Shown here one piece after another: positions 63,370 to 64,000 of a stretch of DNA of 64,000 bases. Location: assembly GCA_018806985.1 (NCBI GenBank), contig JADANN010000433.1, positions 992,001 through 1,056,000 of the forward strand, given 5' to 3'. Source of the DNA: Angiostrongylus vasorum. Taxonomy: Eukaryota > Nematoda > Chromadorea > Rhabditida > Metastrongylidae. The translations under genes and the position numbers were made by a program. The notes under the pieces were generated by a model. That model ran no database searches. It was not told the origin of the DNA and saw only the letters and a list, made by a program, of their open reading frames with translations. Position 1 is the stretch's first letter. Each line of letters starts with the position of its first letter.

Positions 63370-63650
63370 AGGGATAAAACGTTCACCGTTGATGAATCCC
63401 TGAAAGGGTACCACGTATTTTATTTCACGAAACATCGAAGATGTTGAATACACTTGAATATTGAATACAGTATCTGGTCTATATAATAACTTGTGGTAGC
63501 CAACCCATGTATCACGTCGACGCAACTATCCCTCCAGACAAGTCATATGCTATGTCGTGGATCCTAGAGGAATGAAAATCTTGTTGAGCCCTGGGCGTGA
63601 GATCGAATCAATGACAACACTTGCATTGCAAGGAACGCCTAATCACTTCC
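63370..63650 (-). repeat. SINE family A, degenerate
   Basis: aagggataaaacgttcaccg, cgcaactatccctccagaca, gcgtgagatcgaatcaatga. Abuts the Penelope-like end at 63365. Confidence 0.5.
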
Positions 63651-64000
63651 TTATACCGCCCATTCAGAAAGACTATAAAATCTAATAACTCAATATTTCC
63701 TCAGACCATTAAGCTAAGACAAGGCTTTATAAATTTTTTATTCAGCTAGTATTTCGGCCCGTCGTTTTCTTTGGGGGTTCGATGATCTTGATTAAATGCT
63801 CGTTCGTCCTCGTTATTTGGATCTTCGTTATCAAATAGGGTCAGATCTTCTGGAGAGCAGCACTGCTCCAGTACTAAGTGAAAACTGTTAATAAACTGTA
63901 GTTTGAAAGAGATTAGTGTTTTGATACACACTTTGCTAGATATTCATTAATAACCGTCGTGAGTTGCAGAATCTTTCGCAATTTTTTTAAAATATTTTTT

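Overview
This is a nematode genomic window. It is AT-rich and has long introns filled with dispersed repeats. The LINE and Penelope-like relics it carries look most like those I know from strongylid parasites such as hookworms; that placement is inference, not a search result. Two spliced protein-coding genes can be rebuilt by eye from splice signals, reading phase and domain signatures. Neither is visible as a long ORF because every exon is short (14-235 nt).

Gene 1 (+ strand, about 7.1-48.2 kb) is a 25-exon LIM-domain protein of about 901 residues. It has an acidic start, one LIM domain at residues 194-245, a long charged coiled-coil-like middle with degenerate F-x-x-G and Xin-like GD[IV] motifs, and a second LIM domain at 817-869. 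It looks like a nematode relative of the EPLIN/XIRP2 group of actin-associated LIM proteins. A well-formed alternative last exon at 46236-46295 would replace the second LIM domain with a hydrophobic C-terminal tail, giving about 826 residues. One junction (32167 to 32769) does not work with canonical GT-AG splicing and points to a missing base, an unusual splice or an exon I did not see.

Gene 2 (- strand, 55587 down to 50026, six exons, 276 residues) is a secreted or surface-anchored single-DOMON protein: signal peptide, DOMON domain with six cysteines, Ser/Thr/Pro-rich stalk, hydrophobic C-terminus. The two genes converge, their stop codons lying about 1.8 kb apart. The third intron of gene 2 holds a Penelope-like retroelement (52191-54048, RT plus GIY-YIG endonuclease relics) flanked by a 10-bp target-site duplication that starts immediately after the gtaagt donor.

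The rest is mobile DNA and unassigned sequence. Three Penelope-like elements have inverted terminal copies (1.6-2.4, 52.2-54.0 and 62.1-63.4 kb), and several solo ends carry a shared hammerhead-ribozyme-like module. There is a tRNA-derived SINE family (family A, about 20 copies), a second tRNA-related family (B) that occurs three times as head-to-head inverted pairs, two further dispersed families (C, D), three LINE C-terminal fragments and several AT, GT and AG microsatellites. Flanks at 4.4-6.7 kb and 57.6-62.1 kb show no gene I can support. No rRNA, true tRNA or CRISPR was seen.
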